From NCBI GenBank assembly GCA_010015655.1, contig ML976796.1, positions 18,333 to 82,332 of the forward strand: 64,000 bases of DNA. Direction: 5' to 3'. Under the pieces are notes generated by a model. The model saw nothing but the letters and a program-made list of their open reading frames with translations. It ran no database searches and was not told the origin of the DNA. Below are positions 24,400 through 35,500 of this stretch, piece after piece (position 1 is the first letter of the stretch; each line of letters opens with the position of its first letter). A program made the translations under genes and the position numbers. This DNA comes from Bimuria novae-zelandiae CBS 107.79 (taxonomy: Eukaryota > Ascomycota > Dothideomycetes > Pleosporales > Didymosphaeriaceae).

Positions 24400-26841
24400 C
24401 TATTATCTAAAACTTTAGCTTTAATAGCTAGAGAAGGTGTAACTAATATCGCTAAATTAATTAATATTATCTATTTTACGATATCTGTTATGGGTAAAGA
24501 GTTATAAAGGGAAAGATGTTATTGGCGTAGACAAAGTATAGTGTTTTTAGCAGGTCTTAGCGCCTCTATAAGTAACTTTATTACTAGACAGGCGCGCGTA
24601 CGCGTGGACTTAGTTAAATTTTAATTAGAAAATGGCCTGTGCGTAGTATACAGAACCTCTCTACTAATATTGCCAGCTCTCTACACTAAATTATCTCTCT
24701 TCCTACGCAACCTCTCACGCTGTTTACGCTCTTAATCCTCTCTATATACGTCTACGGCACCCTCCTTATCGCTCTTTGTAAGTCTATTATACCTAGATCG
24801 CCACCGAATCGCCATCCTGCGGAGGCGGAGGAGTAACGGCACCGGCAACATGAAATACTGCTCCTATACGGCGTATAGCATCCCCGCGTTAGACGGATCT
24901 ATTAGTATATTAAGGTTAATTTGCCCTTATTAAATAACGTTATTAAATACCTAATTAACTTTAGGCAGCTCTCTAGTTAGTGCTTAGTCTTTTTACTAGT
25001 TAAAGAAGTGCCGAGTTTAATAGGCAAGCTCTACTATGTTTCTATAAGTTAAGTCTTATTATACTAACGTTAAAGAGCTCCCTAAGGTCGCAGACGGCGT
25101 CTTAACCTGTTACTACTAGCTAATAATTTAACTCTATGCTAACTAGCTTATAGAGAGAGAGCTAGCAGCGATAACCTTTATAAAGTCGTCTATATTAAGC
25201 TTAGATCTGGCACCTTTTTTAGCTGATTTCTGCGACGCCTTCTCCTTTACAGACTGTTAAGTCCCCAAAAGGATAGCTAATCCCTAAGGGGTTAGGGTTG
25301 GTTCTCGGGCAGGAATACTGGTAGGACGGGAGAGGTTGTAGTGATAGCTTGCGCTTGTCACTGGGGCGTTAGTATCGAAGGTGTGTACAGCACAATCAAA
25401 TCAACAAGGTTGCTTACTCAGATCCAAACGATAGATTGATAAACAAGATTGAACACGAATGTCATAAGGGCATTCGTGTGGGTTTATATACAAGAGGATT
25501 TCTGTACCATCCAAAGTTTTGTTGCCATCCATGGCTGGTGTCGCCATCCATGGCTGGTACTGCCATCCATGGCTGGTACAGCCTTGGCTGGATGGTACAT
25601 CACGTGACCTCGGTTGCGCAACCCCACCAAGTGTCACCCCCGCTGAGGGCCCGTTGGTCCTCCGCGTCCCATACATGTTCAGATCCTAACACAGACCTCT
25701 CTCTAGCTAGCGAGAGACTTAGGCGTATATTGTTATGTAGCTCGTTAACTATACACCTGCCCTTTATTATATCGCGCGCCTATGCCGCCACTATAGTACT
25801 ACTCGCCAGGTAATAGTTTTTAAAACAATTAGGTTACCTAGGCGTACGTTTAACCCAGCACACGTACGAATAGTTGCTATAGTAGGTATCCTAGCATTGC
25901 CATTAATTACGTATAGCGACTATAAGGCCCTCGCTAACAGTAGTATGTGCGAGGACTTTTAGCAGATTATATAACTAGCGCTAAGTTGCGATAAGTTGCA
26001 ACAGAGAGCTCTAAGAGCTTTATAAGCTAAATACCCCCCTATTACGCGTCTAATTATTTTAGCTAGTTTCTAGCTCTAACAGCGTTAAATTAAAGTTAAT
26101 ATAAGTTATCTTAGTAATAGACTCCTCCTTTAACTCGTACGCGCGCTCAACGACCTGTATAAAGATAACGCTATTACCACGTTTAAGAGACTACGTAAGT
26201 CTCTATCGCTTAGGTATCTATAGTATATATACAATCGCGGTTAAGTTTTTTACCACAGTTTTAATAGGGGGAGTTGACTCTAAGAGGTCTTGTATAATAT
26301 TGTCTACCTACTACCAGAGCTCTGCACAGAAGTACGTATATATCTTTATTTTAGTATTAAAATTAGTCTTAACTTCCTCCTTACGTAGGAACGCGCGCTA
26401 GCGGCAGGTAACGTATAGCTTAACTTTATATAATTCTAGTAATTTGTTAAATACCCCCTTATTACACGTTTAGCTATTATTATTAATCTCTAGCAGCGGC
26501 GTTAGCGCGTTAACTTTACTAAAAATTAAAGCCTGCTTGTCGTTATTAAATACCCCCCTATTACGTAAATGCTCTTTCTCTAGCAACGTAGGTCTTTAAG
26601 CTAACTAAGGTTCTTCGTCCTTGGGGTAATTATTAACGTATATATAAAAGTCGTCGTCGTTAACGCCCTCTGGCAGAGGTTGTTCCTCCTCTGTAGGTCC
26701 TTCCTCCTCTATGCCGGCAAATCGTACAACGGCCAGGGGTGCCCTTGTTAATAGGGCTTTTTTTAGCGCCCTGCGCTTCCTCGGAGGGTTGTAGCCAGCG
26801 TTAAACACCTGTTTTGCCTTCCTTTTGCGGGTACTCAGCAT
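24400..26841 (-). pseudogene. second ORF of the mariner-like element, function unknown
   Basis: The likely start is the ATG at 26841 (MLSTRKRKAKQVFNAG). The N-terminus is basic, with PPRKRRALKK resembling a nuclear localisation signal, followed by an acidic stretch. The intact part ends at 26605. The same frame continues with few stops through repeated NRGVF motifs (positions 26026-26560), KLLELYKVKLYVTCR, VVERAYELKEESITKITYIN, LKVLAHTTVSEGLIVAIRN and ARDIIKGRCIVNELHNN to the solo LTR at 25691. Left of the LTR, another coherent segment (SVKEKASQKSAKKGARSKLN, then DKEGAVDVYRED and RKQRERLRRKRDNLV) reaches about 24600. It could be an accessory transposition protein, a captured host gene, or a separate nested element. 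I do not recognise the family. Confidence 0.45.
25255..25691 (+). mobile_element. solo LTR with intact target-site duplication
   Basis: A 437-bp element starting TGTTAAGTCC and ending GATCCTAACA, flanked by a perfect 5-bp duplication CAGAC (25250-25254, 25692-25696). It aligns at both ends with the gypsy LTRs at 29632 and 37781, but its middle differs: three tandem CCATCCATGGCTGGT units (25526-25578) replace the CTCGA-rich stretch. It contains TCACGTGACC. It looks much less RIP-mutated than its surroundings, suggesting a recent insertion followed by LTR-LTR recombination. Confidence 0.92.
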
Positions 26842-27026
26842 GATACATTTACTACACGGCAACTGACTGCCTTTATACACCTCGTAGAAAGTTGATTTTC
26901 CTGTATTACATCGTCTCTTATATAATTTTAGGTGTAGGGCGATGAAAGCGGGGAAGCGATTACCTAAAAAGCGTGCAGCCACTCAGAAACTCGCCCCAAG
27001 TGGGTCGGGACGGTCTTTTGCAAAGC

Positions 27027-27600
27027 GTTATAAGCCTGGCAAGCAAGGCGTGGGTAACCGACGCGCTGCGCGCCAACGATCCCTGTCCAGGCACCGTCCG
27101 AGCGACCAGGGTCATCGTTAAAGCAGCGAGCCTTTGGGGGCCAAGCGAGGTGGAAACGCCGCCAAAAGCGGCGGCAAACCACCTCCGAAAATGGATGCTT
27201 TTCCACCACCACTTGTATATACGTAGTGATATAGCAATTTTCTTGTACAGATACGGGGTATCTCTAGCTTTTATACCAGAATTTTTTAATGACAGGAGGC
27301 TGAGTTATTAGAGTGCCCTTGATTTTCGCGTGGGGATCCGCGGAGGTTACCTGGATAAACCTTAGCGCAGGCGGTTAGACTAAGACTAAATCTATATTAG
27401 GTAGGCGGTAGGAAGATTCTGCCGGTGTGAATGTTCTAGCGCAAAAAAGTGAGATTGCTATAAATAGCGCTAAACATCGCGAATTCGCGCGCCCCATAAT
27501 AATTAGTCGTCACCTTCCTCCTACGGTTTTCGGGGCTTGAGAGTGCGCCCCCGGCTACTTTTGGACGCTGGAAGTCGCCCAGAGGACCTTCCGGCAGCCT
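27027..27600. other. gene-free, GC-rich then mixed spacer
   Basis: GC-rich up to about 27215, then mixed. Short opposing ORFs overlap without recognisable motifs. It may contain the 3' untranslated end and terminal repeat of the MULE, but no matching inverted repeat was found on its other side. Confidence 0.4.
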
Positions 27601-27608
27601 CTGAGGGC

Positions 27609-29225
27609 TCAAATACCCTCTTGTCTCATTTTTAAGGCCAAAAGTAGCTGATCTTTGACCTTTTCGACGGCGTAGGATGAGAAACAGCGATGGAGTCGAC
27701 GTAGCTCATGAAGACGGAGTTCCTTGCGTATATCCCTTTTGTCAATCATGAGACTCTCAACGTGTTTTTGATGCCACGCCTGCAGCATGAGGTGCAGGTC
27801 CTTGACGACGTCGTAGAGGTGCCCCCGGACGTGAGACAGGTGACGTTTGTGGACGCCATGAGCGGCCTCCAGCCGGGAGGTCGTCCGTTCGCCAAAGTCG
27901 CGAAAAAAACGACAGCTGTACTCCGCCCACTGTGGGGTCAATGGGAGGACTTCTGTGCGTAAATACGTGAGCAGGCTACTATGTTCGGCATAGTCCGCCT
28001 GTATAGAGGCCCACTCAGCGTCAAAGGCCTCTTCGTCCGGGCGTATGACCCAGTAATTCCAACGCGTCATGAAGCTGGCGCGCTCCTCGTACAGTATCTT
28101 GGCCTCGTCCTCGTCCCTTGCCTTGTTTACGTCCCACGACTTTTTGATCGCGTTTTCAAAGCACCCTCTGGTTTAGGTGCCAAAGGCAAAGTCGCTGCTG
28201 AGTGGATGGAAACACCATTGCGAGAGTCTTTTTCAAGGCGTCTTCGTTGTCTGTAAGTACCGTACAGGGATCTGGCACGTCCAGCTCGCGGAGGTAGTCA
28301 CGGAGGCACATCATCGCTGTAGTATAAGATGAGGCATCCTCTGACGGAAGAAAACAATAGGCAACGTCGTACGTTCTCTTCAGCTGCGTGATGCCGGTAA
28401 TGTGGAGAAACGGCATGTTAAAATGATTAGTCTTATACGTACAGTCCATTGAGAGAACCTGCGGAAACCGCTAGAGGTACTGCGCAGTCAAAGGATGCGC
28501 AAAGAACAGTGTATGGAGCCTGTCAGACTTATCCATCTTGTAGTCAGAGTACCACCTGCTGCCGTCCTCCATAGTATCGTGCTCGAGGGAGTAGAGGAGA
28601 GCTCCTATTTTACTCCTCCCCTGCAAGTTCTTATTGCGCAGTCTCTTTATCAAGTTCTTTACGTCGTCGTACGTCGCCTCTAAGCGCTGCGCAAGGAGCA
28701 ACTTGTATATTTCTTTCACAGGTAAGCGCTGCTGGACTGCACTTTTTACAGCGTCCATGACAGGCTCAGTCCATGCCCTGTAGTGAGGCAGGTGAGCTGC
28801 GGACGAGTCAAGGTAATAATTATAAAGCTAATTGCGGTGTTCGATTTCCCAAGGTTCACCGTCTAGGCTGTCTTTACAGTAGAGTATTACTTTTATAGGA
28901 TAATCTAACATTCTTATACGCGTAAGTTTAGTATATAAATTATATTTATAGCTAAACGCGCAGCGTAATTATACGTAATAAATAACTTTTATAGTCTTTT
29001 TAAAGTTTCTAATAATAAAGACGTTACTATTATAGTATATAAAGATATTAAGAGCTCTTACTGCCTGCCTGTAATTACGTCTATAGATATAATAAGGCTA
29101 TCTATAAGGGTTTTCTAAGTAAAACTAAGCCTAGTTATTATCTAGGTTATACCTATAGCCTAGGAGACTTTTAAGAGAGTCTCTAAAGAGCTCTTTAAGT
29201 GCTTAATCGTCTATATTAAGAGTAG
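27609..29225 (-). pseudogene. Mutator-like (MULE) transposase, broken
   Basis: MULE transposases excise DNA elements using a DDE core. From right to left: a RIP-decayed N-terminus (ALKELFRDSLKS near 29190, RIRMLDYPIKVILYCKDS near 28890, EPWEIEHRN); an intact ORF 28758-28471; then, after one in-frame TAG, the MULE core at 28449-28156 (MDCTYKTNHFNMPFLHITGI, LTDNEDALKKTL, RLCLWHLNQ). A frameshift near 28155 leads to a third ORF (28070-27609; RPDEEAFDAEW, CRFFRDFG, SRLEAAHGVHKRHL). The catalytic Asp in MDCTYK and TDNE are present. No terminal inverted repeats were identified. Left of about 28850 the sequence looks unmutated while the right is heavily RIP-mutated. Confidence 0.82.
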
Positions 29226-29626
29226 TTATAACGTAATAGGTGCCTTAAAAGGCAATTGCGGATACACTTAATAAAGAAGGCGCTATACTTAGGGTCGATA
29301 GATTAGCGCGTAGTGTTAGTAATAAACTACTAAAAAATTACTAAAAATTAATTCAAAGCTACTATTTTACCACGTAATATTAAATAAAAATATAAATTAT
29401 ACTATTTAAGAGCGCATACGCTGTATAGTAAAAGCTAACAAAAAGTATATAGGTTAGGGCGAGGTGTTGGTGGTGCAGCAGCGCTGTAGGACTTGGGGGA
29501 TATTTAGTGTTTAGACGTTCGGGCATACGTTGGCGACTCAGCCGCTAGCGCCTACTAGTGCCGCGGTAGCCCCACCAAAATTTTGCTAGTTTGTTATTGA
29601 TTCCCTGCCTATACTAGCGCAATTAA
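29226..29626. other. AT-rich spacer left of gypsy element
   Basis: Mostly RIP-like, TA-rich sequence. A short GC-richer patch (about 29455-29585) contains a trinucleotide-like GTTGGTGGTGCAGCAGC. No gene seen. Confidence 0.4.
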
Positions 29627-29806
29627 TATATTATTAAGTCCAACAGGGTAGCTAATCCCCAAGGGGCTAAGGTTAGTTCTCGGGCAGGAGTAGTGGCGAT
29701 AGGACGAGGGGTCTTAATAGCTTGCGCGTATTAAAGGGGTGTTAGTATTAAAGGTATGTATAGTATAATCAAATTAACAAAGTTGCTTACTCAGATCTAA
29801 ATAATA

Positions 29807-31639
29807 ACGTAATCCACTAGTAAGCTGCGTACACCAGTGAGCTGCGCACCCCACCAAAACGCGTTACAACGCGTCTACCTTTTTAACTATAGCTTAATAA
29901 CGACGAGCTTAATTGCTATTAAAAGAAGGCAGACTTAGTCTTACCCTTATCTTAATTAAGTCTTATCCTTATTAGTTAATTCGCGCTATAGTAGTAGCCT
30001 ATAATATTCTTAAATTAACCCTTTAGTCGCGCCTCCGTAGTATCCAAGCTAGAATTAAGACAACGTCTAACAAGTGCAAGCTATTACCTTTTAAAGAGTA
30101 GTCTCTTATTCGCTAGATTCTAGACCTTAATAGACAAGGCTTTCCACCCTATATTATTAATATGCGCTAAATGGCAAACGTCCTGCTTTAAGCTCGAGGC
30201 TAGATCCCGCCTCTACAGCCTATTAGCAAGAACTAGGTGTCACGCTTTATTAATAGCTAGGCAGAGCTTATAACTAAGTAAAATAAGAAGCTATATGCTT
30301 AGCGTATTCTTTATTAGGATCTAGTTAAGTTTAGAGCCTAGTTTAAGCTTGTTAAGGACACGCGTTAGAAGTACGGCATAATAGATAAGGATATATATAA
30401 TTTTAATAAGACAGGATTTATAATAGGGGTTGCTAGCACGTCTAAGGTTGTTACAAGCTCTGACAGAGTTAGGCGAGTAATTACTATATAGCCTGGTAAT
30501 CGCGACTAGGTTATAGTAATTAAATGTGTTAGCGCGTTAGGCTGGGCGCTCTCGCCATTTATTATACTATCTAGAAAGCTACACTAAGCTAGCTAGTATT
30601 AGCTTATCCTAGGCGATTGGAGGCTTGCAGTAAGCGATAATAGCTAGATAACTAATAAGCTTAGCCTAGAATAGCTTAAGCACTTTAACTATTAGACTAT
30701 ATTACGCTTAGCTAGAGCTTATTACCTGCTTATTCTAGATAGCTATAGCAGCCATGCAACGCCTAAGTTTAATTAGTTCTATATAGAGAATAAGATTATT
30801 AGTCTCTGTATGCTAGCTTATAGCTCACATTTGCTATAGCTACTAGATATTACTTGCTACGCGCCGCTTAAAGCTGCGTATAAACGCGAGGTGTCTAAGC
30901 TCGCGCGTAATTATATCTTTCACGTTAATAAGTAGGAATTTCTTAATATCTACACGCGTATTAGGGCTTTAGTCTTTTTAAAGTAGTTAATTAAGAGTAG
31001 CTTTTAAGTAGTAGGCTTTATCCTACACTGTCCTAAGCGCGTCCTATTGTCGCTTACTATAGTCTAAACGCTGTCTCCCCTAAGGTAAGAAGCTAATAGT
31101 AAGAGGCGCTAGACTACTAAGACGCCTTATATAGTTACTTAGCTATAGTAGCAAGCCTAGTTACTACGTAGCTTCCTTAGTCGTTAATTGCAAAGCCCTA
31201 TACGTTAGGCTCTAGGTTAGCTTATAAAAGGATATTAGATGGCGATGCACTCTGCGACAATCCTTACTAAGGAGAACACTAAGCTACGTCAGGCCAATTA
31301 TCGCCGAGAGAAAAAGAGGCAACAGCGATAGCAGTATATTACTACAGGAGGGACTCTTACAGGCTAGGAAGGTTAAAGGCTGGCTATAGAGGCAGAAATA
31401 AGGGCGCAGGTAGATGTCTAGAGCCAGGCATCTTAGAGCTATCAGCGAGCACTACTAACGTGCTTAAAGTGCTATATATAAGGCTATAATAGGACTTAGT
31501 GTATAAGTAATTAGGAATATTTTGTACATATATTTATATAGGTTTAATTTAGTTGTTATTTAGCTATTTGTTAAAAAGGCGCACGCGTTTGGTGGGGTGC
31601 GTAGCTCACTAGTGTACGCAGCTTACTGGTGGATTACGT
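29807..31639 (+). mobile_element. Fot1/pogo-type transposon nested in the gypsy 3' LTR
   Basis: A 1,833-bp element with about 57-bp inverted repeats (left ACGTAATCCACTAGTAAGCT, right the complement with a few transitions), flanked by TA (29805-29806, 31640-31641). The LTR sequence resumes exactly on both sides. The plus strand carries a decayed DDE_1 transposase: YLLILDSYSSHATPKFN, ENKIISLCM, YSSHLLQLLDITCYAPLKAA, EFLNIYTRIRALVF and VGFILHCPKRVLLSL can be read between stops. It is a different family from the Fot1-like element at 2320-10476, having different terminal repeats. Confidence 0.92.
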
Positions 31640-31719
31640 TAGATTGATAAACAGGTTGAACATGAGGTGGAAGAGTCTATCCTTATGTTCTTATATACTT
31701 AGCATGCTCGACTTGCTCG

Positions 31720-31825
31720 ACTCGAGCAGAGTGAGCATAGCCTTGGCCTTATGCACTTGCTTGACTTGCTCGACTCGAGCAGAGCGAGCACAGCCTTGGC
31801 CTTATGCACCTGCTCGACTTGCTCG
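31720..31825. repeat. 53-bp tandem duplication in the 3' LTR
   Basis: Two copies of a 53-bp unit beginning ACTCGAGCAGAG and containing GCCTTGGCCTTATGCAC lie in tandem here; the 5' LTR at 37781 has one. This accounts exactly for the length difference between the LTRs (475 versus 422 bp). The motif is rich in CTCGA/TCGAG palindromes. Confidence 0.85.
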
Positions 31826-31989
31826 CTTCGAGCGCTTCGAGCAGTCACGTGACCTGCCCATTGCTGTGCCACTATTGGCTCCCATAAGACCTTAGTCGTC
31901 TCAGAATGTTAGCCTGGTGATGCTAAATATAGATCCTAACATCATCCCCTCTCTCCGACGATTTGTCCCCGAATTACATAACCTGTTTT

Positions 31990-32560
31990 ACTAAATAGAT
32001 AAAGTTTAGTTGCCCCGCTTCTTAGTGCGTTTTACTATAATATCTTCCGCTAAAGCCCGCGCTATTCGTCTTAGTATTAAAACTTACTATAATAGTGTTA
32101 TCTATCCTATCTCTTATAATTATTACTTACTTTCTAGCTCTAAGTGCATTATTATGCCGTCGTCTAATCCTAACGCCTATTTAAAGTGTTCTAAGTGCAT
32201 CCGTGCGTAAAAGCTTTGCGTAAACTTGTTATAAGCATCGTTAGACAAGACTTATAATAAGTATAAAAAGAAGGTGGATGTAGATAAGAAATTATTAGCA
32301 AAAGTGTTAATCTAACTTTTATAAAATAAGAAAATATTATAGTAGGCGGAGGAGCGTGCTAAGAAGAAGGCGCAATACCTTATATCCAAAATAGATACTA
32401 CTAGAGAGTTAGAAGCAGAGGCTGCGTTAGAGAACTATCCTGCTATAGCGGCCACTATTAGCTTCTCTCCTCTAATATAGTCGACACTAGGGTTATTAGA
32501 TAATTACTCTAGTACCTTGCCTACAACCGCGAGCGGCTCTTAGGTATATTCCTGTAGTAC
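31990..32560 (+). pseudogene. antisense zinc-finger/coiled-coil ORF in gypsy 3' region, decayed
   Basis: This frame runs opposite to gag-pol, between the integrase end and the 3' LTR. An intact start (32010-32210) carries a Cys-rich motif (SSKCIIMPSSNPNAYLKCSK, then CIRA and a further Cys). The same frame then reads as a charged, probably coiled-coil stretch (SLDKTYNKYKKKVDVDKKLL, AEERAKKKAQYLISKID, ELEAEAALEN) with stops consistent with RIP. From memory, similar Cys-cluster plus Lys/Glu-rich hypothetical proteins occur in other fungal gypsy elements. Role unknown. Confidence 0.55.
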
Positions 32561-35500
32561 TAGTAGAGTAATTATTTATAGTTTGCTAAGTTTTCTTTAG
32601 GTTCCTATATATTCTCGCTGTGTGGGTATCCCTTCTATTTAATAAGATATATTTATGGTTAATCCGTGTGTTATAGTATTTATTTGGCTTCGAATTCGTT
32701 TTCTTCCTCTGGCTAGTGATAGAAGGTGGTCTCGACTAGTGTCTCTAGGTCGACGGGTTCCAATTAGTCTATATAGAATACCAGGTGTATCTTGGCGTCT
32801 GGTGGTAATTCCAATTAGTAGTTAACTAGTGATACTTGTTTAGAAATAAAAAATAGTCTAATTTTAACATAGTCCAGTTTCTTGTGTTTCTTTTTCTGGG
32901 TCTAAAGATTCTTTGTAAGTAGATATGCTTTATCCCCCTTCTTTAGCTGAGGTGCCGTTTTTCGTTTTTAATTTGTATAAGAAATTACTTGCTGTTAAGC
33001 TTTCTTGAGATTCTCTCGGAGTTGTTCGTGTGTCCTCTTTATTGTTTCTGCCAAATTAATGGCTTTTTCTGTTCTGATAGTCGTAGGAAGTGCTTGGTTA
33101 AAGAGATATAGATGTCTTTCGTGGTTTATATAGAATGGTGTATGTCCTATTGCCGCTAATATCTTGTTGTTGTATGCCAGTTGTGCCATTAGTAATAAGG
33201 AAATCTAGTTATTCTTCTGGTTATTATAGTAGATGCGTAGGTACGTTTTAATTGTCTAATTTGTACGTTCTGTTTGTCTGTCTGTCTATGGATGGTAGGC
33301 TGTTGATAGCTTCCGTTTTATTCTAATAAGCGCCATAAGCGTTGTCTAGTAGTTTAATGTGAAGAGTTTGTCTCGATTACTAATAATTGTCTTTAGTATG
33401 CCGTGGTGTTGTATAAGTCAATCTAGGATAAGGAATGCGAGTTCCTTGGCCGTAGTTATTTTCTAACATGGTAGTAGTTCCACGTATTTGGTGAATCTGC
33501 ATACGATTACTAATATAGAGTTATAGCTTACTCCTATTGCTAGATCTTTTAACTTAGGTAGTCCTATTATAAAGTCTATAGCGATATCTTCCTATAGTAC
33601 TATTGGTATTTGGATGGCTTATATTTCTCTATATTTATAATATATTACGTGTTTATTGCGTTAGCAGTCTGCGCATTTACGGATGTATTTATTTACTACT
33701 TCCTTAATTCCTTTGAAGCTGTAGTTCCGTTAGATAAGTTCTATTATCTTGGTAATGCCTGGGTGTCTATACACAGGGTCATCGTGGTATTGCCGTATAA
33801 TTTCTGTCTGTTGGTTCTTGGGTACTTCTCGTGTTGTTATAAGGAGTTGGTTAAGTTCTATAGTTGGTTCTAATAATCCATCATCGTTCTGTTTTAGAAT
33901 TACTAAGTAGGTTTTAATCTTGTCTCCTGCGAGGTCGCTGCGTCTGCTTAAGGCGTCTGCTTATCCGTTTTCTCTGCCTGGAGTGTACATAATTTTAAAC
34001 TTGTATTATCCTAAAGTCTCTGCCCATCTCGCTTGTCGAGGTGTTAATTCTTTAGTTGTTGTGAATCTAAGAAGATTCTTGTGGTCTATAAAGATTATAA
34101 GGTCTAAGCAACTATATGCGTAGATCCTCTAATGCTTTAGTGCTTTAACAATTATATATAGTTCTTTGTCGTGTATATTATATCGTAATTCTGCATCGTT
34201 AAGTTTGCATAAGTAATAAGCGATTAGGTGCTAATATCTATTCTTCTCTTATTTAGCGCATGCTCCTAGTGCCAAATCGCTTGCGTCTATCTTAATCTTT
34301 ATTAGTTTTCCGTCCTAGAAGTGCATAAGTACCAGTGGTTTAATACATGCTTTACGTAGTGTCTAAAATGCTTCTTCGCATTTTATTATCTATTCGAAGG
34401 GTGTATCCTTCCTAGTAAGGTTTATAAGGGGTATTGTGATCTTTGCGTAATCTTGGATAAATTATTAGTTAAATCTATAGAATCCTAAGAATTCTTAGAT
34501 GTTCTTTGCTATTTTTAGTCGTGGCCAGTTCTTAACGCATTTAATCTTGTTAGGGCTTACCTTAATTCCTTCTGTGTTAATAACATGTCCTAAGAATTTA
34601 AGTTCTGTCTAGAAGAACTTACATTTTTCTAGTTTAAGCTATAAGTGTAAGTTATTAAGTTCTTTAAGTACTATCTTGACATGTTCCACATGGTCGTCGA
34701 GGTTGTCCGAGTAGATTAGGATGTCGTCCATGTATACAATAATAAAAATGTCTAGGTAATGTTAGAGTACGTTATTAATAAGCGTTTAAAATGTTGCTGG
34801 CGCGTTCGTAAGTCTAAATAGCATAATAGTGTACTTAAATAGTCTATATTAAGACCTAAATGCTATCTTCTATTCTTTACCTTCTTTAATTTAGATAAGG
34901 TGGTATCTATCGCGTAGGTCTAGTAAGGTGAATACCTTTGCCTGTGCTAGCCTGTCTCGTAGTTCCGTAATATTTAATAGTAGATAGCGATTCTTAATTG
35001 TTATATTATTAAGTTTTTAATAGTCTACGCAGGGCCTTGGTTCGCCGCTCTTTTTAGGTATAAATATAAATAGGCTTGCTACTAGTGACGTTAATAGTTA
35101 TATGTATTCTTTCGCTAGGTTCGTCTTAATGAATTCTTTTTCTTGTTAGAGTTCTTTACCTAATTTTATGTATAGTAGTCTAAAGGGTGGCGTCTTCCCT
35201 TCTTCTAGGTTAATTGTATAATCCTAGGGTTGGTGCTTAGGTAGATTTGCTTTTCCTTCCTCTTCTCGAAACAGATGGCTCTATTCCATAAACTATTTAG
35301 GGATAACGTGGGTTGTGCGTTGCTCTCTTTCCTTCGCAGGAATTGGCTTATCCACTATCTCGCGCTCTATAACCTGGTGGTTCCTGCTAGCGTCTGCCAA
35401 GGTTAATCTATTCTCGATCTTTAATTTCGAGACTATAGTGTTAATAGCTCTCTTATTTACTATTAAACTTTACTAATGCGTAGGCTTTGCTTGCGATGCA

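Larger units (their letters stand above)
23184..27026. mobile_element. Tc1/mariner-like element with two convergent ORFs and an inserted solo LTR
   Basis: Inverted terminal regions at 23184-23286 and 26905-27026 share GCTTTGCAAAAGACCGTCCC, then GGTAATCGCTTCCCC and GAGACGATGTAAT in the same order. The right copy has a short extra insert. Between them a DDE_3 transposase runs rightward and a second long reading frame runs leftward, the two meeting near 24350-24400. A 437-bp solo LTR interrupts the second frame. Without it the element is about 3.4 kb. TA duplications at the ends could not be placed exactly. Confidence 0.7.

Noticed and set aside
25436..25813. 125-codon plus-strand ORF
   Set aside because: It lies mostly within the solo LTR and reads its CCATCCATGG repeats; no coding signature.
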